Assembly (NCBI GenBank): GCA_902826605.1
Contig: CADEFM010000020.1
Coordinates: 1-35,170 of the forward strand
From: an uncultured Acidobacteriota bacterium
GTDB taxonomy: Bacteria; Acidobacteriota; Terriglobia; Bryobacterales; Bryobacteraceae
Direction of reading: 5' to 3'
Length of the DNA stretch: 35,170 nt
Shown here: one piece after another, positions 16,013 to 24,810 of the stretch
Layout of the letters: every line of letters starts with the position of its first letter
Numbering within the stretch: the first letter of the stretch is position 1
The notes under the pieces: generated by a model
Seen by the model: the letters and a program-made list of their open reading frames with translations, nothing else
What the model was told of the DNA's origin: nothing
The model's database searches: none
Position numbers and translations under genes: made by a program

Positions 16013-16855
16013 CTATTTGGTGCCCAGCAACTGGTGGATCTGCGCTATGGCGTAGTCTACCTTCATGTCGAAATACCTCTTGCCGATGGCCACAGTAGCG
16101 CGTCTGGCGTCGCCCGTGACGCCATTGTTGACGCGTTTGACGTCGCCTTGTTGACCAGGGCGGTTGGGCGGGTCCCCGAGCGCTGTGGCCACTAGCTCCT
16201 TGCGCACCCAGCCGTTATCGCCGCCTAGATACAGCATCAACGACGTGTCCGACATGCCGGCGTGTCCGTCCTCCGGATAACCATTCTCTGCTAGCCACTT
16301 TCCGATATCGGCACTGGCCTTGCGGTACACGTCCCCGGCGAATACCACGCGCACGCCCTGCGGGGAATATTTAGCGTCGAGACGCTTGGCCAGCTCCGCC
16401 AGATCCTGGAAGGCGCCTCCGTGATCCACCATGATGACAACGTTCTTGAATCCGTCCTTGATGAGTTGTTCGGCCACTTGTTCGTTGACCGCCACGTACG
16501 TCGCCGGGAGGATGCCGATCGACCCCGGCAGATCGGGGCTGGTGTCGAAGGGAGAGAACGGAAGTACCGGTGCTGCGATCGCATTCCCGAGTTTTTCGGC
16601 GACGGCCATGACTACCGCCTTGCCCATTAGCGTGTGTCCGCCATTGACGTTGTGCGGGCCGCGCTGCTCGGTGCCGCCGTTCATCACCAGCGCTGTGGTC
16701 TTGCCGTCCCGGATGGCCTGCTTGATCTCAGGCCAGGTCATCATTTCGAAATCAACCTCGGGTTTTCCGGACGCTTGGGATGCTGGCGCGCCTTGTGGGT
16801 AGCCAACAGTGGCCACAGCCGCGAGCAGACAAAGAATGTGCATGCATCGACACAT
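16013..16855 (-). CDS. Secreted creatininase-family protein with altered metal site
   Basis: 280 residues. The start at 16855 is set by AAGGAG at about 16864-16869. The signal peptide is at 1-21 (CLLAAVATVGYPQGA). The creatininase fold is visible in MTWPEIKQAIRDGKTTALVMNGGTEQRGPH (E63, R65, H68), then GNAIAAPVLPFSPFDTSPDLPGSIGI, KNVVIMVDHGG and HAGMSDTSLM. Family members are cytosolic amidohydrolases with a two-metal site whose first ligands are in the ExHGPH motif. Here the motif is EQRGPH, with arginine in place of the ligand histidine, and the ETS of the last motif is DTS. A changed or lost metal centre is likely. Exported variants of this family occur in Acidobacteria. Its substrate is unknown. 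It is a single gene. Confidence 0.75.
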   Translation of the reverse strand: MCRCMHILCLLAAVATVGYPQGAPASQASGKPEVDFEMMTWPEIKQAIRDGKTTALVMNGGTEQRGPHNVNGGHTLMGKAVVMAVAEKLGNAIAAPVLPFSPFDTSPDLPGSIGILPATYVAVNEQVAEQLIKDGFKNVVIMVDHGGAFQDLAELAKRLDAKYSPQGVRVVFAGDVYRKASADIGKWLAENGYPEDGHAGMSDTSLMLYLGGDNGWVRKELVATALGDPPNRPGQQGDVKRVNNGVTGDARRATVAIGKRYFDMKVDYAIAQIHQLLGTK

Positions 16856-17095
16856 CGAGGGAGCTCCTTACACACAATTATGCTGGCTGGCGCTGGAAGG
16901 CCCAGCAGCAGTGCGCCAGCTAGTTTATACCATTTCGCAGACCGGGTAATCCCGCCCTTGAACGGCCCAGAGTTGTGAACGACTGCGTGAATTAACCACC
17001 AAGTCGTCGACCAGGTTTGCCGCAGGAGAGGGTAGCGCTCCTGGACTGGGATCAGCGAGCAAGAAGGCCAAGTAACGACTACAATAGTAATCCTC

Positions 17096-18430
17096 ATGAA
17101 TCGTAGACAATTTCTTCTCGCAGCCGGCACGCTAGCAACTTCTTCCAATGCGGGGGCTCAAAGAAAAGCCGACCACACACTCCGCATCGGCGCGGTCTCA
17201 CTTGAGGTCGCCAAAGGACAGGTAATTAGGACAACCGGCTACAACGGCAGCGTCCCCGGACCACTGCTGCGAATGAAAGAGGGTAGCCCGGTCACCGTGG
17301 ATATCTTCAATGAGACTGACGTCCCAGAATTGCTGCACTGGCATGGACTGTTTGTGCCGGTGAAGGCAGACGGGGCCGAGGAAGAAGGCAGCCCCTTTGT
17401 TCCACCGCGCGGACACCTGCGCGTCAATTTCACACCCGCGCCCTCTGGTACTCGCTGGTATCACACACACGTCATGGCCATGGACAATTTGTCCCTGGGA
17501 GCGTACAGCGGCCAATACGGATTTCTCTACGTCGAACCCAAGAACGAACCGGGAGCCTACGATCAGGAAATATTTTTGGCTGGCCGCCATTGGGATCCCT
17601 CCGTCTTACGCCGCGGCGATCCGAACAATGACTGGACAGTGGACTACAAAATCTACAGCCTGGGCGAAAGGGCTTTAGGCCACGGTGAACCAGTGCGTGT
17701 GAAGCAAGGTCAGCGAGTGCTTTTTCGCCTGCTAAACGCCTCGGCGACGCGAAGCATGAACTTGGCTCTTCCGGGTCACAAGTTCAAGATTCTTACGCTC
17801 GATGGCAATCCAGTGCCCACTCAAGCCACCGTGGATGTCCTGACGCTGGCTGTGGCCGAGCGGGCCGACGTAATTGTGGAAATGAACAACCCCGGGGTTT
17901 GGATTATGGGCGCGCCCCGCGACGAAGATCGCAATAAAGGCATGGGCGTAATCGTCGAGTATTCCGGCCAAACCGGAGCCCCGCAATGGCGAACACCTCC
18001 CGATCGACCCTGGGATTATTCGATATTCAGTGGTCCTGTGCCTCCGACCCGCCCCTCGCCCGACGGCAAGTTTGACCTCGAGTTCCATATGCTGCCAGCC
18101 GAAGACAAACCGTTCAACAAATGGACGGTCAACGGCAAGTTATACCCGGAGACCGATCCTCTGCGCGTTAAGAAGGGCAAACGCTACCGCATCCTATTGC
18201 ACAATGGGCACGAGGATGGCCATCCTATTCACATCCACCGGCACAATTTTGAAATCGTCAAGATTGCAGGCAAGCCCGTAGCGGGCATCGTGAAGGATAC
18301 GGTGAATGTTCCGCGAGATGGCACTGTGGAGGTGGAATTTGTAGCGGACAATCCGGGCCTGAGTCTACTGCATTGCCATATGCAGCTGCACATGGATTAT
18401 GGTTTCAAGACTATGATCAAATACGTCTAA
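17096..18430 (+). CDS. Tat-exported multicopper oxidase (laccase-like)
   Basis: 444 residues. The N-terminus MNRRQFLLAAGTLATSSNAGA is a twin-arginine signal. Cupredoxin domains carry all four copper-binding segments: HWHG (81-84), WYHTH (121-125), HPIHIHRH (376-383) and HCHMQLHMDYGF (426-437). H426, C427 and H432, with a histidine of the third motif, form the type 1 and trinuclear sites. The axial type 1 position (437) is phenylalanine instead of methionine, as in high-potential laccases. The length is short for a three-domain enzyme but longer than two-domain small laccases. Substrates could be phenols or metal ions; none can be inferred from the neighbours. It is a single gene. Confidence 0.9.
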   Translation: MNRRQFLLAAGTLATSSNAGAQRKADHTLRIGAVSLEVAKGQVIRTTGYNGSVPGPLLRMKEGSPVTVDIFNETDVPELLHWHGLFVPVKADGAEEEGSPFVPPRGHLRVNFTPAPSGTRWYHTHVMAMDNLSLGAYSGQYGFLYVEPKNEPGAYDQEIFLAGRHWDPSVLRRGDPNNDWTVDYKIYSLGERALGHGEPVRVKQGQRVLFRLLNASATRSMNLALPGHKFKILTLDGNPVPTQATVDVLTLAVAERADVIVEMNNPGVWIMGAPRDEDRNKGMGVIVEYSGQTGAPQWRTPPDRPWDYSIFSGPVPPTRPSPDGKFDLEFHMLPAEDKPFNKWTVNGKLYPETDPLRVKKGKRYRILLHNGHEDGHPIHIHRHNFEIVKIAGKPVAGIVKDTVNVPRDGTVEVEFVADNPGLSLLHCHMQLHMDYGFKTMIKYV

Positions 18431-18486
18431 GGAGACGGGCAAAAATTTGACCGGCCAAGACGGGCTAGACCTGCTCCTTCGCCTGC

Positions 18487-19974
18487 TTAAACCGTTAGCG
18501 TAGCAAGCAACGCGCCGATATCCTGCGTGCTTTCCAGGGCCCAGAGCGATCGCAGAACGGCATCGGTTTTTTCGCGCGGCCAGCGCTTGCCGACATTGCC
18601 GCGGAATTTGCGGTCGATGTCCGGTCTTTGCATTGGCTTACCTGAGAAACCGGGAATGTCGTTGACCTCTCGGCTGACGCGCTGCCCGTCCGCGAAAATT
18701 GCTGTAATGCGCGTCGGAACCGCGCCACCCACACGCGCGGTGAGCGCCGGATCTTCCGCGACCGTAATTTTCTGCATAAAGGCGAGGATGCGCGGATCCT
18801 TCAACTTCGCCGATGCATAACTGTCATTGGTGATGTCGCCGTCGAACATCGCGCACGCTGTAATGTAGGGCATGGAATGATCGGCGGTGTCGCGTGTCGC
18901 GGGCGTCCATTTTTCGCGGCCGGTGCCGGTCTGCTGCAGCCCGCGCTTTGACGTCGCAATCTCGATGGAGGAGATTCCTTCAAGCGCAGCGGCCTTGTCG
19001 GGCGCGCCCTTTGCCACCTCATCGGCGACCGCGATGGCGGCAACGATCGCGGTCTGGGTGTAAATCACCGCCGGATAGGCCTTCATGCCGCATCGGTTGA
19101 TACGGAACGGATTGCCGGCGCCACCGAATTTCTCGACGTCGACATTGGCTTCGCCCGAGACCTGCTTGAAGAGCCCAAGCCGGCCCTCGAAGATCGGCGC
19201 CGGGCCGGTCAAGCCGCCGCGCGCCAGGAGGGCGGCGAACACCGCGTTGCGCGAGGCTTCGCCATCGGCGAGCCCCTTCCAGTCGGAAAGCACTTGCGTC
19301 CGCGTCTGACCCATCGAAATGTGGTCGTTGATCGCCAGATTGACCGCCTCGGTCAGCTTCGCCTCGTCCAGCTTCATCAGCTTGCCGGCCGAGAGCGCAA
19401 CTGCCGGAAGACTGAACACCGGCGAGTCCCAGCCGCGCGCGCTCAGGTCGAGAGTATCGACCAAGCGGCAATCGATCTCGTAGGCGAGTGCGATCGCCAC
19501 GATGAGATCATGGGCGGTCGCGCGTTCGGTTTCTGCCACCGCGATACACGGGGCGATATGATCGCTGGGATGGCTGGTCACCTTGCCGACATAGACGTCG
19601 TTCAGATCGTAATACCGGCCCGCCGCGCCATTGGCGAAAGCGGCGAGATCCGGTGAAGTCTTGCGCGTCGTGCCGATGATGGTGGCGGCCCCTTGCACGC
19701 TCTGTGCGATATCGCGGCAGACCCGCACGGGCCGCTCGTCGAAAGCGGCGATGCCGCAGCCCAGCGTGTCGACTACATGCGATTTGACGCGCTCGATAGT
19801 GGTGGCGTCGAGATCTTCGTAACGCAGCGCAGCCGCATACGCGGCCAGCCTTTGCGCCAATGGCACAATTTCGGCGGCGCGCGCGCTTCTCCCAAAAGCG
19901 TACACGCCGAAGGCCGCTATTCCGCCGACAATGCTGCGGCGGGAAATGTTCTTGCTGTCGATTGCATTATACAT
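18487..19974 (-). CDS. MmgE/PrpD family protein with Tat-like signal peptide
   Basis: 495 residues. The MmgE/PrpD fold is clear: VKSHVVDTLGCGIAAF, FANGAAGRYYDLNDVY, SHPSDHIAPCIAVAE, YEIDCRLVDT, KGLADGEASRNAVFAALLARGGLTGP, FEGRLGLF, KAYPAVIYTQTAI and a C-terminal RPDIDRKFRGNVG. Family members include 2-methylcitrate dehydratase and aconitate decarboxylase, which are cytosolic. This one starts with NISRRSIVGGIAAFGVYAFGRSARA, a twin-arginine-type export signal ending at an ARA cleavage site, so it may act in the periplasm. Codons are strongly GCG/GCC/CGC biased compared with the neighbours, a composition more like alphaproteobacterial genes, which suggests horizontal transfer. No strong ribosome binding site precedes ATG 19974. 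The substrate is unknown, and no propionate pathway genes are nearby. Confidence 0.85.
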   Translation of the reverse strand: MYNAIDSKNISRRSIVGGIAAFGVYAFGRSARAAEIVPLAQRLAAYAAALRYEDLDATTIERVKSHVVDTLGCGIAAFDERPVRVCRDIAQSVQGAATIIGTTRKTSPDLAAFANGAAGRYYDLNDVYVGKVTSHPSDHIAPCIAVAETERATAHDLIVAIALAYEIDCRLVDTLDLSARGWDSPVFSLPAVALSAGKLMKLDEAKLTEAVNLAINDHISMGQTRTQVLSDWKGLADGEASRNAVFAALLARGGLTGPAPIFEGRLGLFKQVSGEANVDVEKFGGAGNPFRINRCGMKAYPAVIYTQTAIVAAIAVADEVAKGAPDKAAALEGISSIEIATSKRGLQQTGTGREKWTPATRDTADHSMPYITACAMFDGDITNDSYASAKLKDPRILAFMQKITVAEDPALTARVGGAVPTRITAIFADGQRVSREVNDIPGFSGKPMQRPDIDRKFRGNVGKRWPREKTDAVLRSLWALESTQDIGALLATLTV

Positions 19975-20026
19975 GGAGAGTTTCGCTTGTTGCTATCGCC
20001 GCGATGGTAGCATGCTTTCGTGGAAC

Positions 20027-21226
20027 CTAGAGGAACCCTGATCTCGCAGGCCGTGGGTCATTCTTGGCGCTTGTACCAGTGATGTTTGCCTCAGGGCGTT
20101 CCTTTCCGAGTGCAGCGCCCAAGACCAGAAACGTGCAAATAACAAGCGCCGGTTTGTGTAACGGAAAGTCGACAAAGGCGTGCAAAAATACAATGATGAC
20201 GCCCATGCTCCAGGGCTTTCGTCGAACGATTGACGCAGCCGCAATCGCCACAGAGGCGAGAACGGCAGTGAATGCAATTCCCCCGTCCGCCGTCCATTCG
20301 GCCCAGTCGTTGTGGGCGTGGTTCATAAAAAATCCGGGTGGATCGAACACCGCGAAGGCTGGATAAACCGTTGGCCAGGTACCCAGCCCAAAGCCTGTGA
20401 GCCATCTAGCCTGTATCATTTGCCAAGTGCTGATGAGCATTTCCCGGCGAAATGTGAAAAGATCGTCGGCTTGGAAACGCCGAAAGACATATTCGGGGCC
20501 GAACGATAGGGTGACGGCGAGACTGCATCCGCCCACCGCGGCCGCCGCGAGGAAACCCCGCTCTACGCGCCGGTAAGCAATTCCAAGGAAAATCAAAAGT
20601 TCCACGGTCACCAAAATTGTCCCGGCCTTCGATGCTGTAACGAACACCGATCCAAACATAGCCGCCGCTGCCAGACAGTGGAGTGTGCTGAAGCGGCCCC
20701 GGGGTATCGATTGCGTCAGAGCGATTGGTAGTAGTAATTCCATCAAGACAGCGTACTGATCGCGGTTCAGAAACGTCCCTGCATTCTCAGCCGCGTATTC
20801 AGTGGGGACGATCCAAAGAATCGTCGCTCCAGCCGTGTACCAGCAGATTACGGTCAAGATCGAGAGTATTCCGCCGAACCAAACCGCGCACCGGCTCAGC
20901 AACGCCACGCTGCCGGAGGATGCGAGGCAGTTGAGGCTGAGGACCAAGGTTGCTGCGCTGGCCAACCAACCGACGGATTCTAGTACGGAGGGAAATCTGT
21001 ATACGCTGAGACCTCCGAAAGCCTGGACCATCCCCCATCCGAAGGCGGCCATCAAAATTGTACCGGCCCAGTGCCATTGCAAGGACCGCTTTCGGATTCC
21101 GCTGTCCAACAGGTAAATGGATGCCAGCAGCAACACAACAGCATAAGACAGGTAGCCCGATGTGGGATCAGCCCACGCGAATATTACGGCGAACGCGGCC
21201 AGCAAGAGCACGAAGACCCGCATCAC
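20027..21226 (-). CDS. O-antigen ligase/polymerase family membrane protein (Wzy-like)
   Basis: 399 residues with about ten membrane helices. The periplasmic loop typical of the Wzy_C family is present: GFGLGTWPTVYPAFAVF, then NHAHNDWAEWTADGG, with the conserved H-x-H-N-D motif that in O-antigen ligases is part of the active loop. A further FLNRDQYAVLMELLLP segment near the middle also fits. It probably polymerises or ligates lipid-linked oligosaccharides in the periplasm. The start ATG at 21226 overlaps the stop of the upstream TPR gene (ATGA), so the two form a coupled pair. A second member of the same broad family is encoded at 26396-27640 in the main operon. Whether this one is polymerase, ligase or a protein O-glycosylation enzyme cannot be told from sequence. 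Confidence 0.85.
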   Translation of the reverse strand: MMRVFVLLLAAFAVIFAWADPTSGYLSYAVVLLLASIYLLDSGIRKRSLQWHWAGTILMAAFGWGMVQAFGGLSVYRFPSVLESVGWLASAATLVLSLNCLASSGSVALLSRCAVWFGGILSILTVICWYTAGATILWIVPTEYAAENAGTFLNRDQYAVLMELLLPIALTQSIPRGRFSTLHCLAAAAMFGSVFVTASKAGTILVTVELLIFLGIAYRRVERGFLAAAAVGGCSLAVTLSFGPEYVFRRFQADDLFTFRREMLISTWQMIQARWLTGFGLGTWPTVYPAFAVFDPPGFFMNHAHNDWAEWTADGGIAFTAVLASVAIAAASIVRRKPWSMGVIIVFLHAFVDFPLHKPALVICTFLVLGAALGKERPEANITGTSAKNDPRPARSGFL

Positions 21227-22398
21227 GGTAGCCTTTTTAGCTCCGCGAACAGTAAAGTAAATGATCCTCGCAGGCGTACCGTTCCTGGAATCCGGTCATA
21301 GCGCAGTACCAGGGTTGCAGGCTCGGCAGGCGCTTGAAATTCGAATATACCCTCTGGCACATGACTGCTCCACGCACCACGAGTCCGCAATTCTTTACCC
21401 GCCACAATGGCCCATTGCAGACCATCCACCGAAGGCAGATCCGACACATCGGCGCGAAAGCGAAGCCGATATTTCAATCCAGGGATCAACGCGAGCGGCT
21501 GATTCAGGATGGTTCCTGCTTCGGCCTGCTTGCCCGAAAATTCCACACGGAATCCGGATGGTTCCCGCATCTTGACCGTCACTTCCGGGGTCTTGTTCGA
21601 TCTCCAGTTGAACCCTCGCATGGGAGCGGGCCGGAAGGTGCCGTTGACCAGCATGATTCCATGAAGAGGTTGGAGGCGCGTGAACGCGGCGCCTCCGTGA
21701 ACGCCCAGGCGGTTCCATATCCGCACAGCATCGGCGGGCCGCCCCGCGTCCAACAGCCGGTCGCACGCATTGAGAAGAAGTTCAATGTGCGGCGCGGTGA
21801 AGTCGAGCTTTTCAGCGACATTGGCGACGTTCTCCAGGCTTCCTTCGCGGAGTAAGAACATCAAATACGAATTGAGGGCGCCTTGTGATTCCAGTTTCAA
21901 CTGGCTCGGAATCTCCCGGGACGACTGAGATACAAGGTGGGCCATACGGAACAGCGTTTCTAGATTGGCGGAGTCGATCGCCGCTGCTTGAACCGCCCAC
22001 GCCCAGAAAAGGGACTGACGATCTTCCCGAAAATAGAAGGCTGCCAGAGAGGAGTAGGGCTTGTAGCGCTTGCTTACTCTTGTAGCAGAGAGGTAGTATT
22101 GCTCGGCGTCATTGGATTTTCCTGATTTTTCGTTAAGAAAACCGATCCCTAGGAGTGCATTCGCATTCCGTGGATTCAACCGAACTGCCTTCTCCATATA
22201 GCTCATCGCGCGACGTGGATCCGATTCGACGAGCTTTAGCCCCGCTCGCTGCCACAAATCCGCGTCTCCCGGGGTGATTTTGGCCGCCGAGAGAAGGCCG
22301 GAAACTTCGCCGCTGCGGGCGCGGCAAGCCGCCAGTCCGGCGCACGCCATATAGGCCGCTCCCCCCAGGCACAATAGGGACCCCGCTAACGATCCCAT
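21223..22398 (-). CDS. TPR protein with C-terminal beta-sandwich, partner of a Wzy-like polymerase
   Basis: 391 residues from ATG 22398; a GTG at 22422 adds eight residues and neither has a clear ribosome binding site. One N-terminal membrane anchor is followed by TPR-type helices, best seen in DADLWQRAGLKLVESDPRRAMSYMEKAVRLNPRNANALLGIGFLNEKSGKSNDAEQYYLSA. After about residue 240 the sequence changes to a beta-rich domain (GFNWRS, FRVEFSG, GLKYRLRFRADVSD, GIFEFQAPAEPATLVLRYDRIPGT) resembling a carbohydrate-binding jelly roll. Periplasmic TPR proteins coupled with O-antigen ligase-like genes are common in polysaccharide loci and are thought to organise the polymer machinery. The ATGA overlap with the downstream gene supports joint function. 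Confidence 0.75.
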   Translation of the reverse strand: MGSLAGSLLCLGGAAYMACAGLAACRARSGEVSGLLSAAKITPGDADLWQRAGLKLVESDPRRAMSYMEKAVRLNPRNANALLGIGFLNEKSGKSNDAEQYYLSATRVSKRYKPYSSLAAFYFREDRQSLFWAWAVQAAAIDSANLETLFRMAHLVSQSSREIPSQLKLESQGALNSYLMFLLREGSLENVANVAEKLDFTAPHIELLLNACDRLLDAGRPADAVRIWNRLGVHGGAAFTRLQPLHGIMLVNGTFRPAPMRGFNWRSNKTPEVTVKMREPSGFRVEFSGKQAEAGTILNQPLALIPGLKYRLRFRADVSDLPSVDGLQWAIVAGKELRTRGAWSSHVPEGIFEFQAPAEPATLVLRYDRIPGTVRLRGSFTLLFAELKRLP

Positions 22399-22532
22399 GT
22401 CTGTAGGCGCTAATATCCGCACTACTACTAGTGCGCGATCGCGGGCCGAGATCTTTGAGGAATTGCCCGGGTGCTTGCCGCAGCGCTATTTATAAGAGAA
22501 TCCAGTCCGATGAGTCTAGCTAGACGGTAAAA

Positions 22533-22970
22533 ATGAGAGAGGAGAACCAACTGAATAAATTAGTCAACAGCATTTGTTTGCTTGCCGTGACGGCGGGAGC
22601 GCTCTCAGCGGCGGCTTTGACGGTGACTGGCACTCTGGCAACGGAGTCCGGGAAGTACGTGATCGTAGACGAAGCCACGAAAACCCGATTTGAACTGCAG
22701 GGGAAAGGGTTTGAAAAACTCGTTAGCTCCAGGGTCAACGTAACTGGCGAGCTAGTCGCCGGCGAAAACGGCTCGACGCCTGTCATTCTTGTGTCCAGTG
22801 CGAACAAGGTGGGGGCGGCCGCCGCCGCCGGGCGTGCAGGAGCAGGCGGGAAGATGGCGCTTTCGACGAAGTTGTTGATCGTGGGAGCTGCAGGCGGCGT
22901 TGCCGCCGTCGGCGGTTTAGCTGCTACCGATGCAATCGGCGATACAGACGAACCGGCGAGCCGTCCGTAG
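22533..22970 (+). CDS. Small exported protein with OB-like domain and C-terminal hydrophobic helix
   Basis: 145 residues from ATG 22533. AGAGAGGAG lies at 22536-22544, inside the frame and 6 bases before a CTG at 22551, so translation may really begin at that CTG (or the purine run is chance). The signal peptide (LVNSICLLAVTAGALSAAA) precedes a short beta-rich domain (LTVTGTLATESGKYVIVDEATKTRFELQG, then VNVTGELV), reminiscent of small OB-fold domains. A Gly/Ala linker and a hydrophobic helix (LLIVGAAGGVAAVGGLAA) end the protein. It is convergent with the polysaccharide operon, with an 8-base gap. The function is unknown. Exported small proteins of this layout are frequent in Acidobacteria. 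Confidence 0.65.
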   Translation: MREENQLNKLVNSICLLAVTAGALSAAALTVTGTLATESGKYVIVDEATKTRFELQGKGFEKLVSSRVNVTGELVAGENGSTPVILVSSANKVGAAAAAGRAGAGGKMALSTKLLIVGAAGGVAAVGGLAATDAIGDTDEPASRP

Positions 22971-22978
22971 TCCAATTC

Positions 22979-23623
22979 TTACGGGAGGTCTCGATCAATG
23001 ATCCAGGCGCTCGGCTCCGGCGGAACGCCTGGATTTTTCTCGCTTCCATCCGGCAAGCAATTCACGTCGCTGCGCCTCAGTACATATGGCACGGTCCGCA
23101 ACAGAATCTTCAGATCCAGCCACAGCGACGCCGTGCGGGCATACTGAACATCGAGGGCTTTCCGGCACTCCCATGAAATAGTGTTCCGGCCGCTGATTTG
23201 CGCGAGTCCCGTCAGGCCGGGCTTGACTCTTAGCTTCCGCTTTTCCAGTTCGGTGTAAAAGCGAAGTTGGTTCACCTGGTCGGGCCGAGGGCCCACCAGG
23301 CTCATCTGGCCCTTCAGGATGTTGAATAGTTGGGGAAGCTCGTCCAGGCTGGTGGCGCGCAGAAAGCGTCCTACAGTTGTCACTCGCCTATCGATGGACG
23401 CAGTGTAAGCCGATCCGTCCGGATTCCACATTTCGGCGCAATCCATGTACATACTCCTGAACTTCAGAACCGTGAAAGGTTTGCCATACTGTCCAAGCCG
23501 TTGCTGTCGGAAGAGCACGGGCCCGTGAGAAGTAAGCTTCACAGCCAGTGCGCAGGCAACCATTGCGGGAGTGCAGATCACACAAGCGAAAATGGAAACT
23601 ACTAGATCGAGAAACCGCTTCAT
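22979..23623 (-). CDS. Sugar phosphate transferase initiating polysaccharide synthesis (monotopic phosphoglycosyl transferase)
   Basis: 214 residues from ATG 23623, which overlaps the stop of the upstream glycosyltransferase gene (ATGA); an open extension to 23869 is Arg/Ser-rich and not real. MKRFLDLVVSIFACVICTPAMVACALAVKL is the re-entrant membrane helix, followed by GPVLFRQQRLGQYGKPFTVLKFRSM, LDELPQLFNILKGQMSLVGPRP and KPGLTGLAQISGRN. These are the motifs of the bacterial sugar transferase family (PglC/WcaJ catalytic core), which moves a sugar phosphate onto undecaprenyl phosphate. It is the short form without the four extra helices of WcaJ. Last gene of the operon, it would nonetheless carry out the first step of repeat-unit synthesis. 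The donor sugar cannot be predicted. Confidence 0.93.
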   Translation of the reverse strand: MKRFLDLVVSIFACVICTPAMVACALAVKLTSHGPVLFRQQRLGQYGKPFTVLKFRSMYMDCAEMWNPDGSAYTASIDRRVTTVGRFLRATSLDELPQLFNILKGQMSLVGPRPDQVNQLRFYTELEKRKLRVKPGLTGLAQISGRNTISWECRKALDVQYARTASLWLDLKILLRTVPYVLRRSDVNCLPDGSEKNPGVPPEPSAWIIDRDLP

Positions 23624-24810
23624 GGCCGGTGTGTTTCCGTTTCCGGCACGCTCTGAAGTTCCGCGATCACATGAGCTGGCAGTCTGTCGCCCAGTAGCCG
23701 CTGGTATAGTTTTTCGTAGGCTTCGACCATTTGAGACTCGCGATAGGTTGTCTGGTATCGTGCTTTGGCGGCTTCCCCGAGAGCACGAGCTCGCTCTGGA
23801 TCGCGGCTGAGGCGTTCGATCGCGACCGCTAGACCGTGAATATCTTTGGTTCGAACGGTCTCGGCGCACTCTCCATGAGCGGTAGCCTCCAGATTGCTGC
23901 CGATATCGGTTGTGACAATTGCTTTACCTGCAGCCATTGCTTCGAGCAACGATATCGATAAGCCCTCGCGAAGCGTCGGCAATACGACTACGTCAGCTCC
24001 CGCGAGGATCTGACCGATATCGGACCGGAAGCCGTCGAATACGACGGAGTCGGACACACACAGTCGGCGCGCGAGCATCATTAGGTCGTCTTGCTGCGGA
24101 CCGTCTCCCACGAACACGAACTTGCAAGGCCGGTCGAGTATGTGCGTCACGCCTGGTATTGCCGCGAGCAAGTATTCCAGACCTTTTTCCGCCGCCAGCC
24201 GGCCATGCGTGACGACCACGAAGCAATCGTCACAAGCTCCAATCCGGTCGCGAAAGAGCTCAGACGCCGTTGACGAAACACGTCCGCTGATACCGTTGGG
24301 GATCGCCAGGAGTTTCGACGGCGGGGCGATGTGCAGCCGCAAAGCCCAGTCCCGATGGTAGTGGCTAACCGTAACGATCGCGTCACAGAACCAGCCGGCG
24401 ATGTGCTCGAGCAACGTATAGAAGGCTGCTTTTCTCCACGGTGTTTCTTCATGAAACGCAAATCCGTGCACGGTGTGCAACACCACCGGTATGCCTGCCA
24501 GCCGCGCCGCTATCCTGCCCACGAAGCCGCCCTTTGAGGTGTGTGTATGCACGATGTCATAGGGGTGCGCGCGCAAGTAACGCCGCAGCCTTAGTAGACC
24601 TGCGAGATCGCGAAGCGGCCGAATGTTTCTCCAGATCACGTCCAGGTCAACTATGCCTGCTCCGGCTTGCGTCATGGCAGCCTGGCAGCGCGGATCTGTC
24701 GTGAGGACGTCCACATTCCAGTGGCGATTCACTGCCATCCCCACCAACACCTCAATGACGATTCCTCCGCCACCCCATTTCGCGTCACCCGTGATGTGCA
24801 AAATGTTCAT
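23620..24810 (-). CDS. Glycosyltransferase family 4 (GT-B fold)
   Basis: 396 residues. The N-terminal domain has MNILHITGDAKWGGG, DIVHTHTSKGGFVGRIAARLAG and VLHTVHGFAFHE. The C-terminal domain has VVTHGRLAAEKGLEYLLAA, FVFVGDGPQQDDL, ADVVVLPTLREGLSISLLEAMAAGKAIVTTDIG, matching the nucleotide-sugar-binding Rossmann domain and the ExxxxxxxE motif (EGLSISLLE) of GT4 enzymes. It is a retaining enzyme acting on the cytosolic face. The ATG at 24810 overlaps the stop of the upstream gene by ATGA and its own stop overlaps the next start in the same way. It is the only conventional glycosyltransferase in the operon, so other transferases must be encoded elsewhere if the repeat unit exceeds two sugars. 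Donor and acceptor are unknown. Confidence 0.92.
   Translation of the reverse strand: MNILHITGDAKWGGGGIVIEVLVGMAVNRHWNVDVLTTDPRCQAAMTQAGAGIVDLDVIWRNIRPLRDLAGLLRLRRYLRAHPYDIVHTHTSKGGFVGRIAARLAGIPVVLHTVHGFAFHEETPWRKAAFYTLLEHIAGWFCDAIVTVSHYHRDWALRLHIAPPSKLLAIPNGISGRVSSTASELFRDRIGACDDCFVVVTHGRLAAEKGLEYLLAAIPGVTHILDRPCKFVFVGDGPQQDDLMMLARRLCVSDSVVFDGFRSDIGQILAGADVVVLPTLREGLSISLLEAMAAGKAIVTTDIGSNLEATAHGECAETVRTKDIHGLAVAIERLSRDPERARALGEAAKARYQTTYRESQMVEAYEKLYQRLLGDRLPAHVIAELQSVPETETHRP

Noticed and set aside
23624..23869. 82-residue Arg/Ser-rich extension of the sugar transferase
   Set aside because: It lies within the upstream glycosyltransferase gene; the ATG at 23623 gives the normal family N-terminus and an ATGA overlap.
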